Below are positions 35,333 through 43,306 of a stretch of 64,000 nt of DNA, piece by piece. Each line of letters opens with the position of its first letter. Position 1 is the first letter of the stretch. Source of the stretch: Pseudoalteromonas luteoviolacea NCIMB 1944 (GTDB lineage Bacteria; Pseudomonadota; Gammaproteobacteria; Enterobacterales; Alteromonadaceae); the NCBI RefSeq assembly GCF_001625565.1, contig NZ_AUXS01000026.1:1-64000 (forward strand). Reading direction: 5' to 3'. The position numbers and the translations under genes are program-made. The notes beneath the pieces are model-generated. The model had not been told where the DNA came from and did no database searches. It saw nothing but the letters and a program-made list of their open reading frames with translations.

Positions 35333-37045
35333 ATGAAGATTCAACAAGCCCCCACTTTTCAAGTATTCACCTATTTACTTTTGAGTATTCCAAGCTCAGT
35401 TATGGCAACAGACTATATCGCGCCTCCCATGGCTAGCATCCCCGCCGGTGATTTCATAATGGGCAGTAATAGCGGTGACCCCGCTTTTAAACCCGCACAC
35501 AAGGTGTCTATTAAAGCTTTTCAGATGGCGAAATATCCAGTCACAGTCGCTGAATTCAGAAAATTTGTTGAAGACTCTGGGTATACCCCAAAAGCCAATT
35601 GTAATGACTATATAGGTAAAAACTGGCTTTCTGGACCAGATAGTATTGGTACAGCACGGTGGGATAACCACAGATTTTATCAAAGCGAATATCAGCCTGT
35701 TTCATGTGTTACCTACCGCGACGCTGTCGCATACATAACATGGCTTAACCAAAAAACAGGCGGGACTTATCGACTACCTACCCTACAAGAATTCGAATAT
35801 GCTGCAAAAGCTAATACCACAAGCCGTTTTTTTTGGGGTGATGATCTAAACATGACTCAAGCATGTTTGTACGGCAATTTTGCAGACGAATCAGGAGAAT
35901 ACATTGCATCTAAACAATACGGTGCCAGTTATGTTGGCTTTTTAGGTTACGCGAATTGTGATGACGGCGAAGCCTATATTGCAATCGCAGGTCTATATCG
36001 ACCAAATCCATTTGGGCTTTATGACATGTCTGGCAATACATCAGAAATAACTGCGAGCTGCTTTAGCCACGGCTATCAAACTCGCAGCAAAGAAGATAAC
36101 GACATCGAAAAATGTGAATATATCGCACACAAAGGTCCAAGTTGGCACTACCCGCCTCAATCGCATGCCTATGGGTGGCGTGTCGCTAAAAAAGATGACT
36201 CTCCTGGTGCCTCAATGAGCTTTCGCTTAGCTGCTGATGACAAGTTAGCCCACACAGACGGCTCGACAACACAGTTCGAAGCAGACATGGCTAAAGCCCA
36301 AAGTGCCCACTTAGCCAAACGCGACCGCCTACCTAAAAGACCCGTTGGTCTGCAACTTAGCCGTATGAACGCCGATACCTATGAGTTGAGCTGGCATTCA
36401 GCCATAGATCCTACTGTCACTGAGTATGATATATACCAGTCCAAAAGCCGCTATTCACATTTATTAGGAGGATTTTACCAAGATCACTACAATAAATTAA
36501 AAACAGTCGCGGCAACTAAAAACACCACTACCCTTGTGTTACCAAAAAGTGGGGCCAGCTTTCGGGTGGTCGCTAAATCCGCCAATTTAACCAGCCTGCC
36601 AAGCGTAGCTGCTGCCAATTATACGCCGAAGGTGGTAAATATACCGGGGCGGCTAAACATGCAAGAGGCCATAAAACTTGAAAACGCTTTGTTGGGACAC
36701 AGGGCTGCAACGCCTGAAAAACCTGAGCTGTACTACTTATCTGCATTTAGTCATGGATTGGTGCAGCCAAAGGTGACAGCGACATTCGACGTCAAAATAC
36801 AGAAAACGGGCTGGTACAGCGTAAATTACCGAGCTCAAGTACGACAAAAAGGAAAATTTATCAGGCTATGGCAAGGAAACAAGTTGGCTGGAGAAATCAG
36901 CTATGACCCAGAAATTGATGAAACCACAGCCAGCCACCAAAAAGTGTTTTTAGAGGCCGGCTATCACCATCTAGAAGTCAGTGTTAAACGTGAAGGCTTT
37001 GAGAGCTGGTATTTAGCTTGGATTGACTTTATTGAAATAAAATAA
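35333..37045 (+). CDS. Secreted SUMF1/formylglycine-generating-enzyme-type protein
   Basis: This 570-residue protein has a signal peptide (ending near VMA, residue 25). Residues about 30-305 are an FGE-sulfatase-type domain: MASIPAGDFIMGSNSGDP, YPVTVAEFRKFVEDSGY, PVSCVTYRDAVAYITWLNQKTGG, YRLPTLQEFEYAAKA and NPFGLYDMSGNTSEI, with a final SMSFRLA. A fibronectin-III-like segment (about 340-435) and a C-terminal beta-domain (about 455-570) follow. Family members modify Cys in sulfatases or bind other ligands; without a sulfatase partner the role here is open. It is monocistronic. Confidence 0.85.
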   Translation: MKIQQAPTFQVFTYLLLSIPSSVMATDYIAPPMASIPAGDFIMGSNSGDPAFKPAHKVSIKAFQMAKYPVTVAEFRKFVEDSGYTPKANCNDYIGKNWLSGPDSIGTARWDNHRFYQSEYQPVSCVTYRDAVAYITWLNQKTGGTYRLPTLQEFEYAAKANTTSRFFWGDDLNMTQACLYGNFADESGEYIASKQYGASYVGFLGYANCDDGEAYIAIAGLYRPNPFGLYDMSGNTSEITASCFSHGYQTRSKEDNDIEKCEYIAHKGPSWHYPPQSHAYGWRVAKKDDSPGASMSFRLAADDKLAHTDGSTTQFEADMAKAQSAHLAKRDRLPKRPVGLQLSRMNADTYELSWHSAIDPTVTEYDIYQSKSRYSHLLGGFYQDHYNKLKTVAATKNTTTLVLPKSGASFRVVAKSANLTSLPSVAAANYTPKVVNIPGRLNMQEAIKLENALLGHRAATPEKPELYYLSAFSHGLVQPKVTATFDVKIQKTGWYSVNYRAQVRQKGKFIRLWQGNKLAGEISYDPEIDETTASHQKVFLEAGYHHLEVSVKREGFESWYLAWIDFIEIK

Positions 37046-37079
37046 ACACTGGCTCGATCCTACACAGTTTTTATCCCAA

Positions 37080-37124
37080 CTGAGCGTAGATAAGCGACAT
37101 TCATGTCTTTTATCTACGCTTGAG
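37080..37124. terminator. Long hairpin between convergent genes
   Basis: CTGAGCGTAGATAAGCGACAT pairs, with a few mismatches, with the stretch ending CTACGCTTGAG; the core AGCGTAGATAA / TTATCTACGCT is exact. It lies between the SUMF1-type gene and the PD40 gene. Confidence 0.5.
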
Positions 37125-37183
37125 TAGCATTCTGGTTATTTAACGTTCAAAAAGAACGCTTATGGATGGCACTAACTTGGGAC

Positions 37184-38167
37184 TTATTTATTGAAATAGT
37201 CTTTTTTTAGCTTGGCGATTACATCAGTACTTACCCAGTAAATATTCGATACGCTGTCTGGCTCATTATATCTTGCAAAGAATAAGTATTTTCCGTCTGG
37301 TGATACCCTTGCAACAGTCTCGGAGTAAGTCGTATTTATTGTGTCGCCTAAATTGATAGGATCTGACCACGAACCATCTTGCTCTTTAAAATAAACAAAT
37401 AGGTCACTATCTCTTCTGTTTTTACCACTTCTTGTTCGAGAGTTTACCAACAAATAGTCCTCAGATGGCGAGATAAAACCATGAATACCAAAATCGATAT
37501 CCATTGGTTTAGCCTCTAAATATTGGCCATTTTCGTTTTTTGCATAATACATTTGGCGTTCAGACATATTGGTAAAAACGAGATCTCCACTTTTACCTTG
37601 GTTTAGATCGGACAACTTGCCATTGTTTATCGGCGAATCAAACCTTCTAGCCTTTGTTAATTCTCCATTTTCTCGCGATACATACCAGATACCTGAGCCT
37701 TTTTCATGAGGCGAGCGAGCTGTAAAATATACTCGATCTTCATTTAGACTCGCGTAAGGTACTAACTCATAGCTCATTTTTCCGTTGGTAAAATTCACTG
37801 TTTTGGGCTCTGTCCATCGACCATCTTCAATTTTTGAGTATAAAATTTTTGGACGTGTATCTACCCCTTCAATTACATCCAGTGCTGTAAAATACATTTC
37901 ATCCAGATTTGGTGAAAACGTTAAGCCAAATTCATATCGGCCATTCACTGAAACGGTATCTGGTGCAAAAAGTTCTGGAGTCAACCCTGGTGCTTGTTGC
38001 CCAAACCAATATCCCTTTAACACAGGAAAAGTTTCTGTAGCACTGGCACTGGCACTGGCACTGGCACTGGCACTGGCACTGGCACTGGCACTGGCACTGG
38101 CACTGGCACTGGCTGCCAGTGTAATGGCAACACATACAGCATTAACAAGTGACTTTATTTTTTTCAT
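37184..38167 (-). CDS. Secreted PD40 (WD40-like beta-propeller) protein with Ser-Ala repeat in the signal region
   Basis: The protein has 327 residues. The N-terminus MKKIKSLVNAVCVAITLA is a signal peptide, followed by a run of some 12-13 Ser-Ala pairs encoded by a hexamer repeat. The mature part starts near FPVLKGYWFGQQAPGLTPELFAPDTV, then PD40-type blades (FGLTFSPNLDEMYFTA, VARVSPDGKYLFFARY) to the end. It is a paralogue of the proteins at 40896 and 41859, which lack the repeat. AAAGGA precedes the ATG. A periplasmic or surface binding role is likely; no enzyme motif is seen. Confidence 0.85.
   Translation of the reverse strand: MKKIKSLVNAVCVAITLAASASASASASASASASASASASASATETFPVLKGYWFGQQAPGLTPELFAPDTVSVNGRYEFGLTFSPNLDEMYFTALDVIEGVDTRPKILYSKIEDGRWTEPKTVNFTNGKMSYELVPYASLNEDRVYFTARSPHEKGSGIWYVSRENGELTKARRFDSPINNGKLSDLNQGKSGDLVFTNMSERQMYYAKNENGQYLEAKPMDIDFGIHGFISPSEDYLLVNSRTRSGKNRRDSDLFVYFKEQDGSWSDPINLGDTINTTYSETVARVSPDGKYLFFARYNEPDSVSNIYWVSTDVIAKLKKDYFNK
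38041..38112 (-). repeat. 12 perfect copies of hexamer CACTGG (coding Ser-Ala)
   Basis: Twelve exact 6-bp units occupy 72 bp inside the PD40 gene, between the signal peptide core and the mature domain. Changes in copy number keep the reading frame and alter the number of Ser-Ala pairs by one per unit. Confidence 0.97.
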
Positions 38168-38643
38168 GATTTTGTCCTTTAATTCTCAATAAACTGGGTC
38201 TCAGCCCTAAATACTTAAAAAGTTATAATTATTATAATTCTCAATATAAAAGCATTTTTGGAAAGTAACACCTTTTGAATTTCATCATCAAACAGTTAAT
38301 CACTTTCGTTGTTTGCTATTAATTTTCAATGCTTTTCATTGAGGCATTTAGTATTAATTTAGCAATGTAACATATAATAATTTCCGCACCTAATGCGTTT
38401 AACAAACTGACACTAATATATCAGGTCAGGCGGCACAGTCGTGTAAACTAATGTAAAACCTTCAACACTAGCTGTATTGATAACTAATAACTTCATGTAT
38501 TAGTCAAAACCAGTAATGAACCCTTTCACAAATCTAGTCATACTCTCGTACTAACTTCCAAATCACTAACCAAAAGTGCTTCACAACAAACCATACCGCA
38601 TGGTATGGTTTGTGTATTGTTTAATCACATTTAGGTAAAACAT
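38168..38643. other. Divergent promoter region with TetR-type operator at its right end
   Basis: No gene is seen. The region is AT-rich and ends in the palindrome at 38586-38613. It also holds the promoter of the PD40 gene. Confidence 0.5.
38586..38613 (+). promoter_or_regulatory. Palindromic operator of the DUF2867/TetR cassette
   Basis: ACAAACCATACC, four bases, GGTATGGTTTGT: perfect 12-bp arms ending 30 bp before the ATG at 38644. Size and symmetry fit a TetR-family operator, and a TetR gene is second in the operon. Confidence 0.8.
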
Positions 38644-39147
38644 ATGTTTTCAGCAATTTCCTCCCTCGTTGCCCCCTTTAATGATCGGTTAGCTAACAAG
38701 GCACAGAGTAACCATTTTAGAGATGCACTGGTTATTTCAAGAAAGCAACACGCCCTTTCGCCAAGCGAAACACAACACGCCATTTTCAATTACATGCCTA
38801 GCTGGATCACAATGCTCATGCGTTTGCGAAATAGACTAGTAAAACTGCTCGGCTTTAAAGTTGGACAAGCCAACTTCACAACAAGCAAAACAGAATTGGA
38901 AGTTGGTGATCAAGCTGGCTTTGTAACTGTTCTAGAAAAGTTTGCAGATGAGATTATTTGTGGTGCAGAAGATAGACATATGCACTTTTATATCTCGGTT
39001 AGGTTAGACACAAACAACATCATCGTATCTACGCTAGTGAATAAAAAAACCTTACTTGGTAAAGCCTATGTCAATGCCATCTTACCTTTTCATTATGTCA
39101 TTGCTCGCGTAGTGATAAATAGTGCTCGTAAAGCAGGCAGAATATGA
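38644..39147 (+). CDS. DUF2867 family protein
   Basis: The protein has 167 residues, no signal peptide. The family pattern is visible: MPSWITMLMRLRNRLVKLLGFK, then GAEDRHMHFYISVRLD, STLVNKKTLLGKAYVNAILPFHYVIARVVI. The function of DUF2867 is not established. Its stop codon overlaps the TetR start (ATGA), so the two are translated together. Confidence 0.85.
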   Translation: MFSAISSLVAPFNDRLANKAQSNHFRDALVISRKQHALSPSETQHAIFNYMPSWITMLMRLRNRLVKLLGFKVGQANFTTSKTELEVGDQAGFVTVLEKFADEIICGAEDRHMHFYISVRLDTNNIIVSTLVNKKTLLGKAYVNAILPFHYVIARVVINSARKAGRI

Positions 39148-39701
39148 CAAACTATCACATTTCTGAGACCAAAAAGGACTGGTTAGAATTTGCGCTCAAA
39201 GTATTAATGAAAAATGGGCCTGAACAGCTAAAAATACAACCTTTGTGTGATAAAAAAGGGGTATCAAAGGGTTCTTTTTATCATCACTTTGCGTCAAGGT
39301 CGGACTTTATCGAGCAGTTGATGGAGTACTGGTATCAATCGATGACGGTTAACTTTATTCAGCAAGCCAATCAAGCCGCTACCCCTATTGAGCGACTTGA
39401 AAAGCTAGATAAGGTCATTGCGAGCCATAATACAGAGGCCGAGTTACATATCCGTGCATGGGCATTAAAAACCCCCAGCATAAAAGCTCATCTAGAAAAA
39501 ATAGATCAACAACGTATTGCCTACTTAGCTGAATGTTACTTAGGACTCGGGCTCGAGGAACAAGCCGCTGCTGATCATGCCATGATGGCGTATGCTAATT
39601 TTCTGGGGATGCAGCAAATTCATCCGACACCTGATACAGAAGAAGTGTTGCGGATCACTGCTTTGGGGATGAAGTCACTGCTTTCACATAAACAAGACTA
39701 A
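39144..39701 (+). CDS. TetR/AcrR-family regulator, probable repressor of its own operon
   Basis: This 185-residue protein has the TetR DNA-binding domain at residues about 8-55 (WLEFALKVLMKNGPEQLKIQPLC then KGVSKGSFYHHFASRSDFIEQLMEYW) and a helical ligand domain after it. It is second gene of a two-gene operon behind a 28-bp palindrome. The ligand is unknown. Confidence 0.92.
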   Translation: MTNYHISETKKDWLEFALKVLMKNGPEQLKIQPLCDKKGVSKGSFYHHFASRSDFIEQLMEYWYQSMTVNFIQQANQAATPIERLEKLDKVIASHNTEAELHIRAWALKTPSIKAHLEKIDQQRIAYLAECYLGLGLEEQAAADHAMMAYANFLGMQQIHPTPDTEEVLRITALGMKSLLSHKQD

Positions 39702-39730
39702 CACACTGACTATACTCGTTTTTAGTGCTT

Positions 39731-39757
39731 AATGGAGCCCCGTATTAGTGCTCCATT
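39731..39757. terminator. Hairpin between TetR and RNase H genes
   Basis: AATGGAGC / GCTCCATT with an 11-base loop lies between these convergent genes. A run of Ts is only weak on the plus side. Confidence 0.5.
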
Positions 39758-39790
39758 TGCTCGACTATTACGCCGTTAAATAATGACATA

Positions 39791-40555
39791 TCAACCTGTT
39801 CGTAACGCTAAAATTTCCGAAATATTATTTGTCTCTTGAAATTGAACAAGATCTTTATCTTTTGAGTCAATTGCCACAATTGACATCCTATCAGCCAATT
39901 CATTCCCCTCAATACCAACATGACCGTTAACATGGTGAATTGAAATTTGCGCAGCTATGTCTTGATACAGTTCATAGGTGGGTTTGATGATATCCAAGTT
40001 TTTGATTTCGCCATCCGATTTAGTCCAACCTTTTTTCTGCCAACCCATTGCCCACTTGGTAATACAGTCGATGGAATATTTCGAGTCACAAAATATGCCC
40101 ACACTTTTACCACTTGCGAGCACCTCTTTAGCAATACGCAAGGCCTGATTCAAGCCATGGAGTTCTGCGGTATTATTTGTCCCAACAGGTTGATATAACC
40201 CATACCAAAGTGCACTGAGTTGGTTGTTTTCATATACGGCCAATCCTGTGCCTGCTTCTCCCGGGTTAGGCTCACATGCGCCGTCGGTAAATATTTTGAC
40301 ATTATAAGGCATAGCGTCAATTTGCATTTGTGAAAGAGGTTGAGGCTTTGGTTTGCTATATTTAGAAGCAGTCTTTCTCGCCTGTGACTCTTTGAGTTGA
40401 GATTTTTTCCCAAATGCCAATTCAGCTTCTTCTAGTGTTGGAAATGACTTAAATTTCGCACCAGCAAAACCATCAACGAGCGACTGGCACTTCTCCCAAG
40501 TCGTAAAGATACCTGTCTCTCGACCTTTCCAAACAACATAGTACTTTTTTGCCAA
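39791..40555 (-). CDS. Ribonuclease HI with N-terminal hybrid-binding (viroplasmin-type) domain
   Basis: The protein has 254 residues. The first 45 residues (KKYYVVWKGRETGIFTTW, then KSFPTLEEAELAF) are the caulimovirus-VI/RNase H1 N-terminal domain that binds RNA-DNA hybrids. The nuclease domain follows a linker: catalytic D91 (FTDGACEPNPG), E131 (NNTAELHGL), D157 (FCDSKYS) and D222 (GNELADR), with H of HVNGHVG. All four carboxylates are present. It degrades RNA in RNA-DNA hybrids. A TTG start at 40555 is chosen since AGGAG sits six bases upstream and MAKK is the family start. Confidence 0.92.
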   Translation of the reverse strand: MAKKYYVVWKGRETGIFTTWEKCQSLVDGFAGAKFKSFPTLEEAELAFGKKSQLKESQARKTASKYSKPKPQPLSQMQIDAMPYNVKIFTDGACEPNPGEAGTGLAVYENNQLSALWYGLYQPVGTNNTAELHGLNQALRIAKEVLASGKSVGIFCDSKYSIDCITKWAMGWQKKGWTKSDGEIKNLDIIKPTYELYQDIAAQISIHHVNGHVGIEGNELADRMSIVAIDSKDKDLVQFQETNNISEILALRTG

Positions 40556-40717
40556 ACTCTTCTCCTCGCTCAAATTATTTGCATACACGTCACCCTAATT
40601 CACTTGAACTCGATTGTTGATAGAGTCATTAGGAGGGTTGAGCGCTCATTTTCCCCGACAGTGCCACGACTGTCACGCAAATTTATAAAAAGGAGACTAA
40701 AGTCGCTCCTTTCCAGC

Positions 40718-40751
40718 AAAAAACCCTGCTAGGAGAGCGAAAATCTAGCAG
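40718..40751 (-). terminator. Terminator-like hairpin downstream of the PD40 pair
   Basis: On the minus strand CTGCTAG / CTAGCAG with a 12-base loop is followed, after GGG, by six Ts. It lies 145 bp past the stop codon at 40896. Confidence 0.55.
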
Positions 40752-40815
40752 CCAACCACCTGAACCCCTAATTCAAAACTTGCCTTGTTTAAAGCATGAT
40801 AATGAAAGCGATAAA

Positions 40816-40874
40816 ACATCCATTTTAAGCTGCAAGTTAACCAGTTAGGTGTGTATATAGGCTAAAATGGATGT
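40816..40874. repeat. 12-bp inverted repeat with 35-base spacer
   Basis: ACATCCATTTTA at 40816-40827 is matched by TAAAATGGATGT at 40863-40874, just past the end of the PD40 gene. Role unknown; possibly a 3' structure. Confidence 0.6.
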
Positions 40875-40895
40875 CGCAAACTAAGCTAGAATAAA

Positions 40896-41768
40896 TTAAA
40901 GCTTAGGCCTAAGATCCTCGATAATTTTTGCGTCAACCCAATATATGTCTATATTGGTATTTTCTTCTGTTCCCGAGTTTCTATTGAACAGCATATATTT
41001 ACCGTCAGATGTCACGCCAGCCGCCGCTTCCCAAGCCTTTGTGTTTACTTTATCCCCTAAGTTAATTGCAGCTCCCCAAGCTCCATTTGGTTGCTTGAAG
41101 CTAATGTAAATATCGGCATCACCATATCCACCGGGTCTCTCTCCATCCCAAAGAATATAAGACTCATCGGGTGCAATAAAGGGATGTGCGTTCCATTTCC
41201 CTGTATTGATCACTTTACTCAATGGTTTGGGCGCTTCGCGCTTTCCGTCCACCAAGCGTGAATAGCGCAAAACACCGTTACCACTTCTATCTGCATCGTC
41301 AAATACATAAGTGCCCTTTGCTGATGCGGTCAGGCGCATGATAGGAAGATCCTTAAATGATGGCGCTAGCTGTTTTATTTCAGACCACCCACTGTTTGTT
41401 CGTTCCTTATATCGTTTCCCCAAATGCATCTTTTTTCCATCTGGCGAGATAAATGGTTGCCCTACTCTTTTTGAAACAACCGACTCATGCCAGCGGTTAT
41501 TCTTATATTGAAAAACAACAAGCTCTTGGCTTTTATCTATTTTTCCCTCTCGTAAAAAGTAGAACTCCTTTAAATCTGGGGTAAAAACCCCCCCGTATTC
41601 CCACCCTTGTGTCGTAACAACACCTGGAGCAAATACTTCTGGCGTTAAGCCCGGCGGTTTTTGACCGAGGTAGGGCCCTTCTAGGATAGCCGTACTTTGA
41701 TGACCAAGGCTTTTTTGGCTAACAGCGAATGTAATAAGCAGGGATACCAAACAATAAGCACGTTTCAT
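40896..41768 (-). CDS. Secreted PD40 beta-propeller protein, paralogue 2
   Basis: The protein has 290 residues with signal peptide (MKRAYCLVSLLITFAVSQKSLG). The mature start LEGPYLGQKPPGLTPEVFAP is the shared family signature, followed by blades with FTPDLKEFYFLR, FISPDGKKMHLG, FIAPDESYILWDGERPGG and VTSDGKYMLFN. It is about 90 bp from the next paralogue upstream (41859-42716) and likely co-transcribed. ATG 41768 has AGGTGG upstream. Function unknown; no catalytic motif. Confidence 0.85.
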   Translation of the reverse strand: MKRAYCLVSLLITFAVSQKSLGHQSTAILEGPYLGQKPPGLTPEVFAPGVVTTQGWEYGGVFTPDLKEFYFLREGKIDKSQELVVFQYKNNRWHESVVSKRVGQPFISPDGKKMHLGKRYKERTNSGWSEIKQLAPSFKDLPIMRLTASAKGTYVFDDADRSGNGVLRYSRLVDGKREAPKPLSKVINTGKWNAHPFIAPDESYILWDGERPGGYGDADIYISFKQPNGAWGAAINLGDKVNTKAWEAAAGVTSDGKYMLFNRNSGTEENTNIDIYWVDAKIIEDLRPKL

Positions 41769-41858
41769 ATTTACCACCTGAAATTAATACGTCTTAAAAC
41801 AATGTGAGCTAAGCTACATAGCCATCGCTCACCAACAGTGCATTGACAGTAACTTTGC

Positions 41859-42716
41859 TCAAAGCTTGGCTTTAAGCTCTGCAATAAACTGTGCATCTAC
41901 CCACATGACGTCGGAGTCTCCATCACCAAACTTTCGATTAAAGAAAAAGAACTTGCCGTCAGGCGACACAACTCCACCAGTATCAGGACCAGCTGTATTT
42001 ATCTTGTCCCCTAAATTAATTGCATTACTCCATGAGCCATCGTCCATTTGAAAACTAATATACAGGTCAGTTGCACCAAAACCGCCCTCCCGTTCACTGT
42101 CCCAAATAATGTAGCTTTCATCCGGCGCGACAAAAGGGTGTGCTGTCCACTTACCTGAATTAATTTGTTTACCAAACGCTTTAGGCGCTTGTCGTTTACC
42201 ATCAATGACCTTTGAATAGCGAATGGTGCCAATTTCTTTCCGCTCATCAAATACATATGTTCCATTCGCAGATGCGGTTAACACCATAATGGGAATTTCG
42301 CTAAATGGTGCGCCTAAGCTTTTTAGTTCCGACCACCCCTTTGCTGTGCGCTCTCTATATTTATTGCCATCATGCATTGTTTTACCATCTGGGGAAATCG
42401 AGCCGCCCATTTGGGGTGCTAACACCACCTCTTTCCAGCGGTTATTTTCATGCCTGAAAACAATCGCAGTATTTGTTCTCTTTTTACGGTTATATCGCGT
42501 AAAGTAGTACTCTTTCATATCTGGAGTAAATCGACCTGTCCAATCATGATGCTGTTTGGAAACGATACCCGGAGCAAAAACTTCCGGTGTAGAGCCTGGC
42601 GGCGTTTGTCCAATATAAGGACCCTTTAATCCTGCTAAGCCATCTTGAGCATGACTTACGCCACCGATCATCAGCACAGAAAGCAATATGGTTTTTGATA
42701 GGTAAGTGGATTTCAT
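41859..42716 (-). CDS. Secreted PD40 beta-propeller protein, paralogue 3
   Basis: The protein has 285 residues with a signal peptide (cleavage near SHA, residue 23). GPYIGQTPPGSTPEVFAPGIV opens the mature part (split here at its centre: GPYIGQTPP, GSTPEVFAP). The blades correspond one by one to those of the neighbour at 40896, for example FVAPDESYIIWDSEREGGFGA. The two are evidently a tandem duplication. AAGGA precedes the ATG. Confidence 0.85.
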   Translation of the reverse strand: MKSTYLSKTILLSVLMIGGVSHAQDGLAGLKGPYIGQTPPGSTPEVFAPGIVSKQHHDWTGRFTPDMKEYYFTRYNRKKRTNTAIVFRHENNRWKEVVLAPQMGGSISPDGKTMHDGNKYRERTAKGWSELKSLGAPFSEIPIMVLTASANGTYVFDERKEIGTIRYSKVIDGKRQAPKAFGKQINSGKWTAHPFVAPDESYIIWDSEREGGFGATDLYISFQMDDGSWSNAINLGDKINTAGPDTGGVVSPDGKFFFFNRKFGDGDSDVMWVDAQFIAELKAKL

Positions 42717-43306
42717 GGTGTTTATTCCTTAGTTATTCAATCGACAATTTATTCGATTTAGTTTGAGCTAATTTACAACCAAATTAATCCAACCGACCTT
42801 TAATTACCTTACGTCCTTATGACTTCTAAATGATTTTTCCTGAAAGTGAGTTCTGATTGCGACAATTAACCTTCTTGAATCTCAATAGTTCGATTATAAG
42901 CTTTAATATCAGATATTTAATAACGCATAATTTCTCTTTCAAAATGCGCCTTAGTCAATTGATTTCGACCAACCTCTCTGTGTTCGTAGCCTGTAGAGTC
43001 GACCCCCATATATCATATTGCTACCATCACTCCAAAGTAATCACGGCTTTTTGCTGGGGGCCTGCTTTACTATTGCAACCCTCACTGACCATTGCCAATA
43101 CAACACAAATGGGGTGATAAATGCGGCTAATAAACTACTTTTTTGATGTCAATGAGCTATGACTGTAGATAGCGCAGCTTTGAAATACTTTGCGCGAGTA
43201 CGATATAACGCAGATTTTTCCTAAAAGCATGTATTATTGTACTTTTCTTGTTCATCACACCTGAACTTCAGGTGCCAAGTAACATTTTGACGCCTAGGAA
43301 ACCCGC
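42717..43306. other. Intergenic region, no gene seen
   Basis: About 590 bp between the PD40 pair and the serine hydrolase gene. A plus-strand frame of 86 codons at 42857 starts with TTG and has no ribosome site or clear composition, so it is not counted. No repeat was noticed. Confidence 0.5.

Larger units (their letters stand above)
40556..40895. other. Intergenic region with terminator and inverted repeat
   Basis: No gene is seen. It holds a probable terminator (40718-40751) for the PD40 gene pair and a 12-bp inverted repeat (40816-40874). Confidence 0.55.

Noticed and set aside
37785..38192. Plus-strand frame with a long Ala-Leu repeat
   Set aside because: It is the reverse reading of the CACTGG repeat and the PD40 gene; a shadow, not a membrane protein.
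42857..43117. Plus-strand open frame of 86 codons
   Set aside because: It begins with TTG, has no ribosome site, and the product has no signal or domain pattern.
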